Below are positions 25,605 to 34,832 of a stretch of 64,000 bases of DNA, piece by piece; the stretch's first letter is position 1, and each line of letters opens with the position of its first letter. Both the position numbers and the translations under genes were made by a program. Source of the stretch: Roseiarcus sp963807735 (GTDB taxonomy: Bacteria; Pseudomonadota; Alphaproteobacteria; Rhizobiales; Beijerinckiaceae); assembly GCA_963807735.1 (NCBI GenBank), contig CAWEDI010000001.1:1-64000 (forward strand), in the 5' to 3' direction. Below the pieces are notes generated by a model. It saw only the letters and a list, made by a program, of their open reading frames with translations. It did not search any database and was not told where the DNA came from.

Positions 25605-25802
25605 ATGGCGAACGCATTCGAATTCATCCAGCAGGTGCGAGCGGAGGCCGCGCGGGTCGTATGGCCGACTCGGCGGGAGACCCTGATCACGACGGCGATG
25701 GTGGTCCTGCTGGCGATCGCCGCCTCACTGTTTCTCATGGTCGTCGACGAAGGGCTGCGTATTCTCGTCAGCCTTGTGCTTGGCTTCGGACGCCACGGAT
25801 GA
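25605..25802 (+). CDS. secE: Preprotein translocase subunit SecE
   Basis: A 65-residue single-span protein with the SecE signature: amphipathic FEFIQQVRAEAARVVWPTRRETLITT followed by one membrane helix (AMVVLLAIAASLFLMVVDEG). SecE clamps SecY in the inner-membrane translocon. ATG 25605 follows GGGAAG and is preferred over a frame opening 14 codons upstream. It is directly followed by nusG, the universal order, but the tRNA-Trp often found upstream is absent. Confidence 0.93.
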   Translation: MANAFEFIQQVRAEAARVVWPTRRETLITTAMVVLLAIAASLFLMVVDEGLRILVSLVLGFGRHG

Positions 25803-25831
25803 GCGCGTCAGCCACATTACGAGCGGGTCCT

Positions 25832-26362
25832 ATGAGCAAGCGCTGGTATATCGTCCACGCCTATTCGAATTTCGAGAAGAAAGTCGCTGACTCCATAAAA
25901 GAAGGCGCCGCCCAGCGTGGCCTCTCCGACAAGTTCGAGGACATTCTCGTGCCGACCGAAAACGTCGTCGAGGTTCGGCGCGGTCGGAAGTTCAATTCTG
26001 AACGCAAGTTTTTTCCAGGTTACGTCCTGGTCAAATGTGAGCTGACCGATCAGGTCTATCACCTCATCAAGAATACCCCGAAGGTTACGGGCTTTCTCGG
26101 CGCCGACAACAAACCGACTCCAATTTCTGATGCCGAAGCCGACCGCATCAAGGGACAGGTCGCCGAAGGCGTCGAAAGACCGAAGGCTTCCATTCGCTTC
26201 GAGGTCGGTGAGACAGTGCGTGTCGCCGACGGACCCTTCGCCTCCTTCAACGGCGTTGTCGAGGAGGTCGACGAGGGTCGGAGCCGCGTCAAGGTCGCCG
26301 TGTCGATCTTCGGCCGCGCCACGCCAGTTGATCTCGAGTATGGTCAGGTGGAGAAAGTCTGA
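25832..26362 (+). CDS. nusG: Transcription termination/antitermination protein NusG
   Basis: A 176-residue NusG with the N-terminal NGN domain (KRWYIVHAYSNFEKKVADSI, RKFFPGYVLVKCELTD, VTGFLGADNKPTP) and the C-terminal KOW domain (VRVADGPFASFNGVVEEVDE). It binds RNA polymerase to support elongation and links it to Rho or the ribosome. ATG 25832 gives the usual start; an in-frame ATG at 25799 overlapping the secE stop would add 11 residues. Unusually, the ribosomal protein genes rplKAJL do not follow; a convergent LysR gene ends six bases after the stop. Confidence 0.95.
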   Translation: MSKRWYIVHAYSNFEKKVADSIKEGAAQRGLSDKFEDILVPTENVVEVRRGRKFNSERKFFPGYVLVKCELTDQVYHLIKNTPKVTGFLGADNKPTPISDAEADRIKGQVAEGVERPKASIRFEVGETVRVADGPFASFNGVVEEVDEGRSRVKVAVSIFGRATPVDLEYGQVEKV

Positions 26363-26368
26363 GGCGGC

Positions 26369-27262
26369 TCAGTACCGCCAACGCTGCGCCTTGGAGACCA
26401 GAAAGTCGCGGAACGCCTGCACCCGCGCGACGTTCTTCATCTCCTCGGCGTAGACGAGAAAGCAATCCATCTCCGGCATATCCGCTTGTGGCAACAGCCG
26501 CACGAGTCCGGAATTCGGCGCCACGCAATAGTCCGGCAGGACGGCGATGCCGACGCCGTGCTCTACAGCGCGTATGATGGCTCCGAGATTGTTGATGGAC
26601 AGGTGGGGCGTGCGCGAGTTTTTCGGCTCGCGCCCGATCGTCAGCAGCGAGTTCAAATCATAGAGGAAATGGGTCGCCGTCGGCGCGCCGAAGGCCACCA
26701 GCCGATGCTGGTCTAGGTCTTCGATGGTGCGCGGCTGCCCTGCCTTCTTGAGGTATTCCGCCGACGCATAGGCGTGAAAATGTACGGTAAACAAACGCCG
26801 CCGGATGAGATCAGGCTGCATCGGCTCACGAAGACGCAGCGCGACATCCGCCTCGCGCATGCCGAGGTCGAGATCGTCGTCGGACAGGAGTAGCTGCAGC
26901 TTGACCTCGGGAAAAAGGTCCGTGAACTCCCCAAGCCTCAACGCCAGCCAGTTGGAGCCCAGCGCCAGCGTCGTCGTCACGCGGAGATCACCGCTCGGCT
27001 TGTCGCGGCTGTCAATCAATCGACTCCGCACCGCTTCGAGCTTCATGGAGACGTCGTGGACAGCCTTCAGCAGGGTCTCGCCCTGCTCGGTGAGTATGAG
27101 CCCCCGCGCATGGCGGTGGAACAGCGGCGCGGAAAGATCGCTTTCTAGGGCGCTGACCTGTCGGCTGACGGCGGATTGGCTCAATCCCAGCGTCTCGCCG
27201 GCATGCGTAAACGAGCCGGCCTCAGCGGCGGCCTGAAATATTCTGAGCTTGTCCCAGTCCAT
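26369..27262 (-). CDS. LysR-family transcriptional regulator
   Basis: A 297-residue LysR regulator: N-terminal winged helix-turn-helix (MDWDKLRIFQAAAEAGSFT; LGLSQSAVSRQVSALE) and a C-terminal substrate-binding domain (SGDLRVTTTLALGSNWLALR; later GVGIAVLPDYCV). ATG 27262 is preferred over the upstream frame since the family begins at the helix before the HTH. Its target is unknown. trxB lies behind it on the same strand and no divergent target gene is obvious. It ends six bases from nusG in convergent orientation. Confidence 0.9.
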   Translation of the reverse strand: MDWDKLRIFQAAAEAGSFTHAGETLGLSQSAVSRQVSALESDLSAPLFHRHARGLILTEQGETLLKAVHDVSMKLEAVRSRLIDSRDKPSGDLRVTTTLALGSNWLALRLGEFTDLFPEVKLQLLLSDDDLDLGMREADVALRLREPMQPDLIRRRLFTVHFHAYASAEYLKKAGQPRTIEDLDQHRLVAFGAPTATHFLYDLNSLLTIGREPKNSRTPHLSINNLGAIIRAVEHGVGIAVLPDYCVAPNSGLVRLLPQADMPEMDCFLVYAEEMKNVARVQAFRDFLVSKAQRWRY

Positions 27263-27326
27263 CGCCCCGGACGCTCCCCCCATTGGTCCCAGCGATTACG
27301 CGATTATTGCGGGGGAAGAAAGGCGC

Positions 27327-28271
27327 TCAGAGACCGTTGGCCACAAGCCAGCGGTCAGCCTCCAGCGCGGCCATGCAGCCAAGCCCCGCAGCGGTGACCG
27401 CTTGCCGGTAGACGTCGTCAGCGACATCGCCCGCGGCGAACAGACCTTCGACATTGGTGGCGGTCGAGTTCGGCGCAGTGAGGACGTAGCCGTTAGGCTT
27501 CAGTTCGACCTGTCCGCGCACCAAGTCCGTCTGCGGCGCGTGGCCAATGGCGACAAACACTCCGTCGGTTGCAAGCTCCTCAATCGCGTCCGAGCGGACG
27601 TCGCGAAGCAGAACGTGCGTCACACCTTTGGGGCTCCCTCCGCCGACAATGTCTTCGACCTTTCGATTCCACTTGACCGAGACGTTCGGCCGCGCGAGCA
27701 GCCGATCGATGAGGATTCGCTCGGCGCGGAAGGAATCGCGTCGGTGAATGACAGTGACGGACGCCGCGATCCCCGCGAGATAAAGCGCCTCTTCGACCGC
27801 CGAATTGCCGCCGCCGACGACAACCACATTTTTGCCACGGAAGAAAAAACCGTCGCAGGTCGCACATGCGGACACGCCGAACCCCTTGAGCGCCTCCTCG
27901 CCGGGCAGCCCCAGCCATTTCGCCTTGGCGCCGGTGGCCAGAACGACCGAATGAGCTTCGATACGGCGACCGGAATCGCAAGTGATACGGAAAGGACGCT
28001 GCGCCAGATCGAGTCCGACGACATGTTCGTTTTCCAGGCGCGCGCCGACATGTTCGGCCTGGGCGCGAAACTGCTCCATTAGCCACGGACCCTGTACAGG
28101 ATCTGCGAAGCCCGGATAGTTTTCCACGTCGGTGGTAATCATCAACTGACCGCCCGGTTCGAACCCGGAGAGCAGCAACGGCTTCAGCATCGCACGCGCA
28201 GCATAGATTGCAGCCGTATAACCGGCAGGGCCGGCGCCGATGATGACAAGACGTTCGGGGGAATCGGGCAA
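27327..28271 (-). CDS. trxB: Thioredoxin reductase
   Basis: A 314-residue flavoenzyme that uses NADPH to reduce thioredoxin. The FAD motif VIIGAGPAGYTAAIYAARA is at the N-terminus, the redox-active pair is in CATCDGFFF, the NADP motif is VVVVGGGNSAVEEALYL, and GLFAAGDVADDVYRQA closes the FAD site near the C-terminus. No ATG fits, and TTG 28271 gives the normal N-terminus (LPDSPERLVIIG); the frame continues upstream without similarity. It diverges from the GST gene, with about 95 bases between. Confidence 0.94.
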   Translation of the reverse strand: MPDSPERLVIIGAGPAGYTAAIYAARAMLKPLLLSGFEPGGQLMITTDVENYPGFADPVQGPWLMEQFRAQAEHVGARLENEHVVGLDLAQRPFRITCDSGRRIEAHSVVLATGAKAKWLGLPGEEALKGFGVSACATCDGFFFRGKNVVVVGGGNSAVEEALYLAGIAASVTVIHRRDSFRAERILIDRLLARPNVSVKWNRKVEDIVGGGSPKGVTHVLLRDVRSDAIEELATDGVFVAIGHAPQTDLVRGQVELKPNGYVLTAPNSTATNVEGLFAAGDVADDVYRQAVTAAGLGCMAALEADRWLVANGL

Positions 28272-28367
28272 GGGAGACCTACGGGGCGAACTGGACGAAA
28301 ATGCACGCGCCGCCTTATATCGGCGCTGCGGTCGCGCATTCAACGGGCGCGCAGAAGGACGCTTCCC

Positions 28368-28973
28368 ATGATGATCCTGCGGTCTTCGTCCGCCTCGCCC
28401 TTCGCCCGAAAAGTCCGCATTGCGGCGACACTGCTCGGTATTTCCGATCAGATCGAGATCGTGCCCGCCGACACGTCGGATCCGGTTGACAACTTGCGCG
28501 CACAAAACCCGATCGGCAAGATTCCGACGCTGGTCTTGGAGGACGGTCGGGCGATCTACGACAGCGCTGTTATCCTCGAATATCTCGATTTTCTTGCTGG
28601 GGGCGGCAAAATCATTCCTTCAGGCCGCGGGCGCTTCGATGTGTTGACCCGCGCTGCACTGGCCGACGGCGTCATCGACGCCGCCATTCTCAAGGTCTAC
28701 GAGCAGCGCTGGCGCGAAGACAGCGCGCGCAGCGCGCGTTGGCTCGACCACCAGACCGGTAAGATCAATCGCGGCCTCTCCGCACTGGAGGCTACGCGGC
28801 CCGATCCCAGCCGAGCCGACGTCGCCGCCATCGCGATGGCCTCGGCGCTTGGCTACCTCGATTTGCGGTTCGCCGGCGCCTGGCGCGCCGAGCGACCACA
28901 GCTCGTCGCCTGGCTCGACGCCTTTTCCGCCGCGGTTCCGGCATTCGAGGCGACCCGGCATCGGGAAGGATAA
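28368..28973 (+). CDS. Glutathione S-transferase family protein
   Basis: A 201-residue protein with N-terminal thioredoxin-like domain (MILRSSSASPFARKVRIAAT; NPIGKIPTLVLEDGRAIYDS, the glutathione-binding cis-Pro and SNAIL-like Asp-Ser) and the all-helical C-terminal domain (ADVAAIAMASALGYLDLRF). The active-site region begins SSASPFARK, as in bacterial beta/theta-like GSTs. The substrate is unknown. It sits eight bases upstream of a cytochrome P450 on the same strand, suggesting a detoxification or xenobiotic pair. Confidence 0.88.
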   Translation: MMILRSSSASPFARKVRIAATLLGISDQIEIVPADTSDPVDNLRAQNPIGKIPTLVLEDGRAIYDSAVILEYLDFLAGGGKIIPSGRGRFDVLTRAALADGVIDAAILKVYEQRWREDSARSARWLDHQTGKINRGLSALEATRPDPSRADVAAIAMASALGYLDLRFAGAWRAERPQLVAWLDAFSAAVPAFEATRHREG

Positions 28974-28981
28974 TTGCCGCC

Positions 28982-30208
28982 ATGATCTGGGGCCAGGACG
29001 AGGCGGAAGTGGCGGCGGAAAGTTTCGACCTGCGTCGGCTGCCGGCAAAATTCTATCTCGACCCCTACCCGGTGTACCAAGCGCTACGCGAACGCTCCCC
29101 TGTCAAGCAGCTTCCCGACGGCGCTTTGTTCCTATCGCGCTATGCGGACCTGGTCGCTGTCTACAAGGACTGCGAAACTTTCTCATCCGACAAGCGCGAG
29201 GAGTTTCTCCCGAAATACGGCGACAGTCCACTTTACGAGCATCATACGACGAGTCTCGTGTTCAACGATCCTCCGTTGCATTCTAGAGTTCGAAGACTCA
29301 TCGCCGGCGCGCTGACGCCGCGCGCCATCGCCGATCTTGCGGCCGATCTCGAAGCGCTCGTCGACGACCTCATCGAGGTCATGGAGGGGCGGGAGGACGT
29401 CGATTTGATCGAGGACTTCGCCGCGAAAATCCCCGTCGAAGTCATCGGCAATCTGCTCGCGGTGCCTCGCGACGAACGTGGGCCGTTACGCAGTTGGTCA
29501 TTGGCGATTCTGGGGGCGTTGGAACCCGCGCCGGCGCCGACTGTGCTGGAAGCCGGAAACCGCGCCGTGGTGGAGATGTCGGTCTACCTTGAACGACTCG
29601 TTGCGCAACGTCGCGCGAAACCGGGCGATCCTGCGCGAGACGTTTTGACCCGGCTGCTCGCCGGCGAGGACGACGAACGGCTTAGCGTCAAAGAGCTGAT
29701 CCACAATTGCATTTTCTTACTCAATGCCGGCCACGAGACGACGACCAATTTGATCGGCAACGCGCTCGCGACGCTTTGCGCCTGGCAGGAGGAAAAGCGG
29801 CGGCTGATCGATTCGCCCGAGCTTATCGCTTCGACCGTCGAAGAGGTTTTGCGCTTCGAGAGCTCTAACCAACTCGGCAACCGCCGAGTGACACGCGAAA
29901 CGGAAATCGGTGGCGTAAGGATCGCGGCCGGCCAACTTCTGACGCTCGGGATCGGCGCAGCGAACCGCGACCCACGGCAATTTCCGGATCCGGAGCAATT
30001 CGCCGTCGCCCGGAGTCCCAATCGCCATCTCGCTTTTGCCGTCGGTCCCCATCAATGCGCAGGGCTCGCGTTGGCGCGACTTGAGGGCCGTACGGCGATC
30101 GGGCGGCTTCTACGGCGTCATCCGGGTTACCGGCTAACCCGCGAACCGACGTACGGCGGTCGTGCACGTTTCCGTGGCTTCCTCAAGCTGCCGGCGCGGC
30201 TCGCCTGA
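28982..30208 (+). CDS. Cytochrome P450
   Basis: A 408-residue soluble bacterial P450. The oxygen-binding I-helix is FLLNAGHETTTNLIGNAL, the K-helix ExxR is EEVLRFES, and the haem loop is FAVGPHQCAGLALARLE with the thiolate Cys. No reductase is fused and no ferredoxin gene is adjacent, so it takes electrons from partners encoded elsewhere. Substrate cannot be inferred. It follows the GST gene by eight bases; the two are probably co-transcribed. Confidence 0.93.
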   Translation: MIWGQDEAEVAAESFDLRRLPAKFYLDPYPVYQALRERSPVKQLPDGALFLSRYADLVAVYKDCETFSSDKREEFLPKYGDSPLYEHHTTSLVFNDPPLHSRVRRLIAGALTPRAIADLAADLEALVDDLIEVMEGREDVDLIEDFAAKIPVEVIGNLLAVPRDERGPLRSWSLAILGALEPAPAPTVLEAGNRAVVEMSVYLERLVAQRRAKPGDPARDVLTRLLAGEDDERLSVKELIHNCIFLLNAGHETTTNLIGNALATLCAWQEEKRRLIDSPELIASTVEEVLRFESSNQLGNRRVTRETEIGGVRIAAGQLLTLGIGAANRDPRQFPDPEQFAVARSPNRHLAFAVGPHQCAGLALARLEGRTAIGRLLRRHPGYRLTREPTYGGRARFRGFLKLPARLA

Positions 30209-30214
30209 GAGCGG

Positions 30215-30517
30215 TCAGATATGCGTCGGATAGCCGTGGCGCGCCTCGGAGGCGTGAATCATCGCGGTGGCTTTCGCATCATTTCCGGCCGAGCAGACTT
30301 TCTCCGCCGCCTCGATCTCGCGTTTGATCTGCGCGTAGACCGATCTTGCGACATGCCCCATAGCCAGATCGTTGTCTTGAACCGCCCGGTAACGCGCGAT
30401 CTCGCCTGCGCAGCCAACGCCTCCCGGCATTTGGAAACTTGGAGGCGTGACCGGAGATTGTGCGTACCCGGCGGCGCACGAAATGACAACAAGCGCCAAC
30501 GGCGCAAAGCGCTTCAT
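30215..30517 (-). CDS. Small secreted hypothetical protein
   Basis: A 100-residue protein with a clear signal peptide (MKRFAPLALVVISCAAGYAQ) and a short mature part with two Cys (GGVGCAGE and AEKVCSAG) that could form one disulfide, and a helical middle (VYAQIKREIEAAEKV). No known domain. It ends six bases from the convergent P450 stop. Confidence 0.65.
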   Translation of the reverse strand: MKRFAPLALVVISCAAGYAQSPVTPPSFQMPGGVGCAGEIARYRAVQDNDLAMGHVARSVYAQIKREIEAAEKVCSAGNDAKATAMIHASEARHGYPTHI

Positions 30518-30627
30518 GAGGCGACTCCCAGCCGATTCGCTTCCAAAAACTTGACGTGGCGCCAGCCAGGGGTCAAGCGGTGGACTACAACGGCCAATAA
30601 GCGTGTTCGCATAGGGAGAAAACTACG

Positions 30628-31686
30628 ATGTGGGCTCTCTCCGCTCTGCCGATTATTCAGGCCCCTATGGCGGGCGTTCAGGACGACGACCTTTGCGTCG
30701 CCGTCTGTGAAGCGGGTGGCCTCGGCTCGATCCCCGCCGCTATGCTGGCGCCCGCCGCGCTTTCCGAACAGATTACGCGCGTGCGCGCTCGCACGAAAGC
30801 TCCTTTCAATGTCAACTTTTTCGCCCACAGAGACCCCGATCCCGACCCACAGTCGCTGACGCGCTGGCGTGCGCGACTTGCCCGTTACTACGCAGAATTT
30901 GGCTTGTCGTCGGACGCAGCCTCAGGCGCGACGCGTGCGCCGTTCAACAGCTCCCTTTGCGAGGTCGTTGAAGCGTTGCAACCGCCTATCGTCAGTTTCC
31001 ATTTCGGACTGCCGGAGCCGGACCTGCTCGCGAGGGTAAAGGCATGCGGGGCAAAGATTCTGGCTAACGCCACCACGGTCGCGGAAGCACGTTGGCTGGA
31101 AGCGCTCGGCGTCGATGTCGTCATCGCGCAGGGGCGAGAGGCGGGAGGACATCGCGGCCTCTTTCTGACCGATGATCTCGATGCGCAGCCCGGATTGATG
31201 GCGCTACTGCCACAGGTGGTCGACGCGGTTCGCCTTCCCGTTGTGGCCGCCGGGGCCATCGGCGACGGCCGTGGGGTGGCGGCGAGCCTGGCGCTCGGCG
31301 CGGCGGCGGCGCAGATTGGGACGGCCTATTTGCGGACGGATCAAGCGAAAACATCCGCGCTGCACCGCGCGGTTCTCGAAGAGGCCTGCGATGACGCCAC
31401 GCGCCTGACGAATCTATTCACTGGCAGGCCCGCGCGCGGACTTCTCAACCGGTTCATGCGCGAAATGGGACCGTTGTGCGCCGACACACCAGCCTTTCCG
31501 CTTGCCGCCGCTGCAGTCGCGCCACTTCGCGCTGCGGCGGAAAAAGGCGGCCGGGCCGACTTTTCGCCGCTCTGGGCCGGCGAAGCCGCCGCACTCGCAC
31601 GCGCCGAGGACGCCGGAGAGGCGACGCGGCGTTTCTGGCGCGAAGCGCAGGCGGTTTTCAGCGACTGGGCGGCAAGAGGGGCTTGA
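30628..31686 (+). CDS. Nitronate monooxygenase (2-nitropropane dioxygenase family)
   Basis: A 352-residue FMN-dependent TIM-barrel protein that oxidises toxic alkyl nitronates. Family marks are IIQAPMAGVQDDDLCVAVCE near the start, FNVNFFAHRDPDP, the active-site QGREAGGHRGLF with the catalytic His, and VVAAGAIGDGRGVAASLALG binding the FMN phosphate. ATG 30628 follows GGGAG. A universal stress protein follows 130 bases later on the same strand. Confidence 0.92.
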   Translation: MWALSALPIIQAPMAGVQDDDLCVAVCEAGGLGSIPAAMLAPAALSEQITRVRARTKAPFNVNFFAHRDPDPDPQSLTRWRARLARYYAEFGLSSDAASGATRAPFNSSLCEVVEALQPPIVSFHFGLPEPDLLARVKACGAKILANATTVAEARWLEALGVDVVIAQGREAGGHRGLFLTDDLDAQPGLMALLPQVVDAVRLPVVAAGAIGDGRGVAASLALGAAAAQIGTAYLRTDQAKTSALHRAVLEEACDDATRLTNLFTGRPARGLLNRFMREMGPLCADTPAFPLAAAAVAPLRAAAEKGGRADFSPLWAGEAAALARAEDAGEATRRFWREAQAVFSDWAARGA

Positions 31687-31816
31687 TGGTCAAGGACACG
31701 GCGGGCTTATGGAACATCCTCTTGCCCGTTGTAATTTCTCACCGCATCCTGACGCCGCTAACGTTCACGCGAGAAACAGGTCCGGGCTCAGAGACGACCA
31801 AGGGAGTGCGAGACCG

Positions 31817-32596
31817 ATGAGCTACAAAGATATTCTTGTCTATCTTGATCCGACGCCGGCCTCGGCGAGCCAACTCGACATTGCATTGCAAATCGCTGTC
31901 GTGGACGGCGCGCATGTGACTGGCGTCGACGCTTCGACCGACGAGGCGTTTCTCGACGACTGGCGTGATGCCGCGACCAACATTGAAAGCGCCTTTCAGG
32001 CAGCTTTGCAGGCGGCGAACGTCGCCGGCGAGTTTTACGTCGTGGGCGAACGGGGAAAATTGGCGCCGCAGGATTTCGTCATCCCCGTAGATCTCGTGAT
32101 TGCGCCCTCGCCGGCGCCAGACCATCGCAAACTTATAAATGCGGCGCTGCCGGACGAGGCAATCAAGCAGTCTGGCGCACCAGTGCTCGTGGCGCCTACC
32201 GAATGGCCGGCCGGCGTCTGGGGGAAGAGCGTTGTGATCGCTTGGAATGGTAGCCGTGAGGCGAAACGGGCGGTGCACAACGCCCTACCGATCTTGAAAC
32301 GCGCCGAAAAGACGACGATTTTCGTGTTTTCCAGCGCCGAAAGCGAATTGCGAGGCTCCGCCGACCGGCTCGTCACGCACCTTTCCCGTCACGGCGTTAT
32401 CGCACAGGTCTCCGACTGGACCCACACGGGTGACGTGACCGCAGTTGAGGCGCTGTTCGCGAGTCTCGACACTCAGACGGCCGACCTGCTCGTCGCGGGC
32501 GCGTTCGGACACTCGCGCGTGTTTGAAGGTCTGTTCGGCAGCGTCAGCCTCGACTTGCTCCGTCAACCGGTGTTGCCAGTTTTGATGTCTCACTAA
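31817..32596 (+). CDS. Universal stress protein (UspA family)
   Basis: A 259-residue protein. The N-terminal half begins like a Usp domain (YKDILVYLDPTPASASQLDI), and the C-terminal half carries the second domain with WGKSVVIAWNGSREAKRAVH and the ATP-binding-type end GAFGHSRVFEGLFGSVSLDL. ATG 31817 is chosen because the family start is there and AGGGAG precedes it; the open frame runs far upstream into nitronate monooxygenase sequence. Tandem Usp proteins act in stress or starvation responses; the exact role is unknown. Confidence 0.88.
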   Translation: MSYKDILVYLDPTPASASQLDIALQIAVVDGAHVTGVDASTDEAFLDDWRDAATNIESAFQAALQAANVAGEFYVVGERGKLAPQDFVIPVDLVIAPSPAPDHRKLINAALPDEAIKQSGAPVLVAPTEWPAGVWGKSVVIAWNGSREAKRAVHNALPILKRAEKTTIFVFSSAESELRGSADRLVTHLSRHGVIAQVSDWTHTGDVTAVEALFASLDTQTADLLVAGAFGHSRVFEGLFGSVSLDLLRQPVLPVLMSH

Positions 32597-32766
32597 GGCA
32601 TCGATTGCTCGAACCGTCGCCCTGGAGCGCCCGCTGATGTCCCATAGGCGTGCTGTGGTGGCCATCTCGCAGGCGCCGCGGCCTACTTGCGGCGCAATAA
32701 CTGCCTTGCCAGCAACTTTCACAAATCACCCAAGCGTTAACCCGCGCATCCTATAGAAACCGGATC

Positions 32767-33672
32767 GTGCGCAATCTTTGCAAAAGCGCCCTCTGCGCCT
32801 TTGTTGGCCTCGCTTTCGCGTGCGCGGCAGCGGCGGGACCGGCAGAGGACGGCTTCGCCGCGTATCGCAGAGGCGACTATGCAAAGGCTTTGTCAGTGTG
32901 GCGCCCCTACGCAGAAAACGGAAACGCCGCCGCGCAAGCCTTTCTCGGCGACCTCTACTTCAATGGACAGGGCGTGCCCCAGGATTTCAAGCAAGCGCTG
33001 TTCTGGTTCAAACTTTCCGCGGCGAAGGGCGATGCTGCAGCTCAATTTAACCTTGGAGTCGCGTCGGAATATGGGAAAGGCGAACCGAAATCGACGACGC
33101 AAGCGATGGGCTGGTACGCCAAGGCCGCGGATTCCGGCAATATCCCGGCCATGCTTTCGCTAGCGCGCCTCTATCGCGACGGCGATGGGGTCGCCCGCGA
33201 TCTGGAGTCGACGGCGCGTTGGACCGAAAAGGCGGCTAATGCCGGAGATCCGGAAGCTGAGGACGCCCTTGGCTCCCTGTTCCGATTGGGTCAGGGAGTG
33301 GAGCCCGACCTCGCCCGCGCCCGCGAGTGGTATCGCAAGGCGGCTGAGCAGGGTTACGCGGCGGCAGAAAACAATCTGGGAATGATGTATCGGCTCGGGG
33401 CGGGGGGCCCGGTGGATTACGAGCGCGCATTCGGTTGGCTACACCGCGCCGCGGACCACGGCGTCGCGGCAGCTAAGTATAATATTGGGGCAATGTATGC
33501 GTTGGGACTCGGCGCGCCCAAGGACCCGATCGAAGCTTACGCATGGTACAAAGCCGCAGTATCCGGTGATGATCCCGACACGAAATTGCAAGCCGAAAAA
33601 GCGCTGTCGCTGCTAAAGGCGGAATTGAAGCCGGATGACCTTGCGGAAGCCGAGCGCCGAGCGTCTCACTGA
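32767..33672 (+). CDS. Secreted SEL1-like repeat (TPR) protein
   Basis: A 301-residue protein with a signal peptide (CAFVGLAFACAAAAGPAEDG, cut near residue 23) followed by about six SEL1-like helical repeats of 36 residues, each with the pattern A-x2-LG-x-LY-x-G-x-GV-x-D-x2-A, for example AAQAFLGDLYFNGQGVPQDF and AEQGYAAAENNLGMMYRLGA. Such solenoids mediate protein contacts in the periplasm or envelope. The start is GTG 32767. Its 3' end overlaps the convergent WYL regulator by seven bases. Confidence 0.85.
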   Translation: MRNLCKSALCAFVGLAFACAAAAGPAEDGFAAYRRGDYAKALSVWRPYAENGNAAAQAFLGDLYFNGQGVPQDFKQALFWFKLSAAKGDAAAQFNLGVASEYGKGEPKSTTQAMGWYAKAADSGNIPAMLSLARLYRDGDGVARDLESTARWTEKAANAGDPEAEDALGSLFRLGQGVEPDLARAREWYRKAAEQGYAAAENNLGMMYRLGAGGPVDYERAFGWLHRAADHGVAAAKYNIGAMYALGLGAPKDPIEAYAWYKAAVSGDDPDTKLQAEKALSLLKAELKPDDLAEAERRASH

Positions 33673-34352
33673 GAAGGCAAGCCTTTCCCCTCGCGCCACT
33701 CTTTAATCAGATTCGCCCGACGCCGCGGATAACGAACTTCCTCTAGTTCCAGCAAGGCAATCCTATCAATCCGAAAATGTCGGAAATCCTGACGCAATTC
33801 ACACCAGGCGGCCAAAACGTGCAGACGATCGAAATAGGCCAGCGCAAAGGGCCATACCGTGCGCCGGCTCGCGGCGCCTGTTTTGTCCTCATAAGCAATC
33901 GTGACCTTTTTTTCGCGCCGGATCGCCTCGCGCACCGAACCGAGATCGATGCGAGTGGCGACGGTTTCGCTGGGGCCGACGATCAGGCCGGTTGCCTCGG
34001 CTTCTGTGCGAAGTTCCTCCGGCAGCACGCTCTTGATTTTCGCGAGCGCCTTGGCGGCCGACGCGGAAAGCTCGGGGTCGCCGCGTTTGGCGACCCAGCG
34101 TGAGCCCAAAACGAGCGCTTCGATTTCTCCACGCGAGAACATGAGCGGCGGGAGCAGAAACCCCGGCTTGAGCACATAGCCGAAGCCTGCTTCGCCCTCG
34201 ATTTCAGCGCCGCGAGCGCGCAGAGCGTCGACGTCGCGATATAGAGACCGAAGGCTGACGCCCAACTCTTCCGCAAGTTTCGCCCCCGTAACCGGTCCGC
34301 GATGGCGGCGAAAAATTTCCAGAAGTTCGAGCAATCGGTCGGCGCGGGGCAT
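33666..34352 (-). CDS. YafY/WYL-domain transcriptional regulator
   Basis: A 228-residue regulator: N-terminal HTH (RLLELLEIFRRHRGPVTGAK; ELGVSLRSLYRDVDALRA) and a C-terminal WYL domain (VTIAYEDKTGAASRRTVWPF; RLHVLAAWCELRQDFRHFRI). WYL proteins are thought to sense nucleic-acid or small-molecule ligands and repress stress or defence genes, but no such target is adjacent. It is transcribed away from the SH3 and thioesterase genes, so self-regulation through the 131-base gap is possible. Confidence 0.88.
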   Translation of the reverse strand: MPRADRLLELLEIFRRHRGPVTGAKLAEELGVSLRSLYRDVDALRARGAEIEGEAGFGYVLKPGFLLPPLMFSRGEIEALVLGSRWVAKRGDPELSASAAKALAKIKSVLPEELRTEAEATGLIVGPSETVATRIDLGSVREAIRREKKVTIAYEDKTGAASRRTVWPFALAYFDRLHVLAAWCELRQDFRHFRIDRIALLELEEVRYPRRRANLIKEWREGKGLPSQ

Positions 34353-34483
34353 GAAACCCTCAATTGTAGAGCGCGTTGGCGCCGCAGCAAGCCTCGCGAC
34401 GCGCAGCGCAAGAGCGCATCGCCACGAGAGCGTCTCGATTCGCGACTAAGCGAAAATTAAAATGTTGATAGGAACATCCGCCC

Positions 34484-34825
34484 ATGATTCGCTCCGGACT
34501 TGCATTCACAATTTGCGTCGTCGCTGGCGCGGCCGCGGCTCATCCCGCCATGACCGCCACCGAAACAACCATGCACGCCGCCCCAAGCGTACACGCGCGC
34601 ACGGTGCAGGCTATTCCGGCTCACGCTCAGATCGACGTCGGACAATGTGGCGATCGTTGGTGCGCGGCCTCCTGGCGCAACATCGACGGCTGGGTCCGCG
34701 TCGAGACCATCGCCGCCAACGACGCGCCGCTAGAAGGCGCACCGCCGCCTCCCTACCCTCCTGTATACGGCGGTCCCGTTATATTTGGGCCGGTGTTCGG
34801 CTTTGGCTACTACCATCGCTGGTGA
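34484..34825 (+). CDS. Small secreted SH3-like domain protein
   Basis: A 113-residue protein with a signal peptide (MIRSGLAFTICVVAGAAAAH) and a bacterial SH3 (SH3b) domain: MHAAPSVHARTVQAIPAHAQ, then CGDRWCAASWRNIDGWVRVE, with two Cys. The C-terminus is Pro/Gly/Tyr-rich and ends GFGYYHRW. Such domains bind peptidoglycan or proteins in the periplasm; this type is common in Hyphomicrobiales. Confidence 0.75.
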   Translation: MIRSGLAFTICVVAGAAAAHPAMTATETTMHAAPSVHARTVQAIPAHAQIDVGQCGDRWCAASWRNIDGWVRVETIAANDAPLEGAPPPPYPPVYGGPVIFGPVFGFGYYHRW

Positions 34826-34832
34826 GGGCGAC

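Noticed and set aside
31686..31820. 44-codon frame between nitronate monooxygenase and the Usp gene, overlapping both (TGATG and ATGA)
   Set aside because: The double overlap is suggestive, but the product has no domain and no ribosome-binding site, and the Usp gene has its own AGGGAG; kept out for lack of support.
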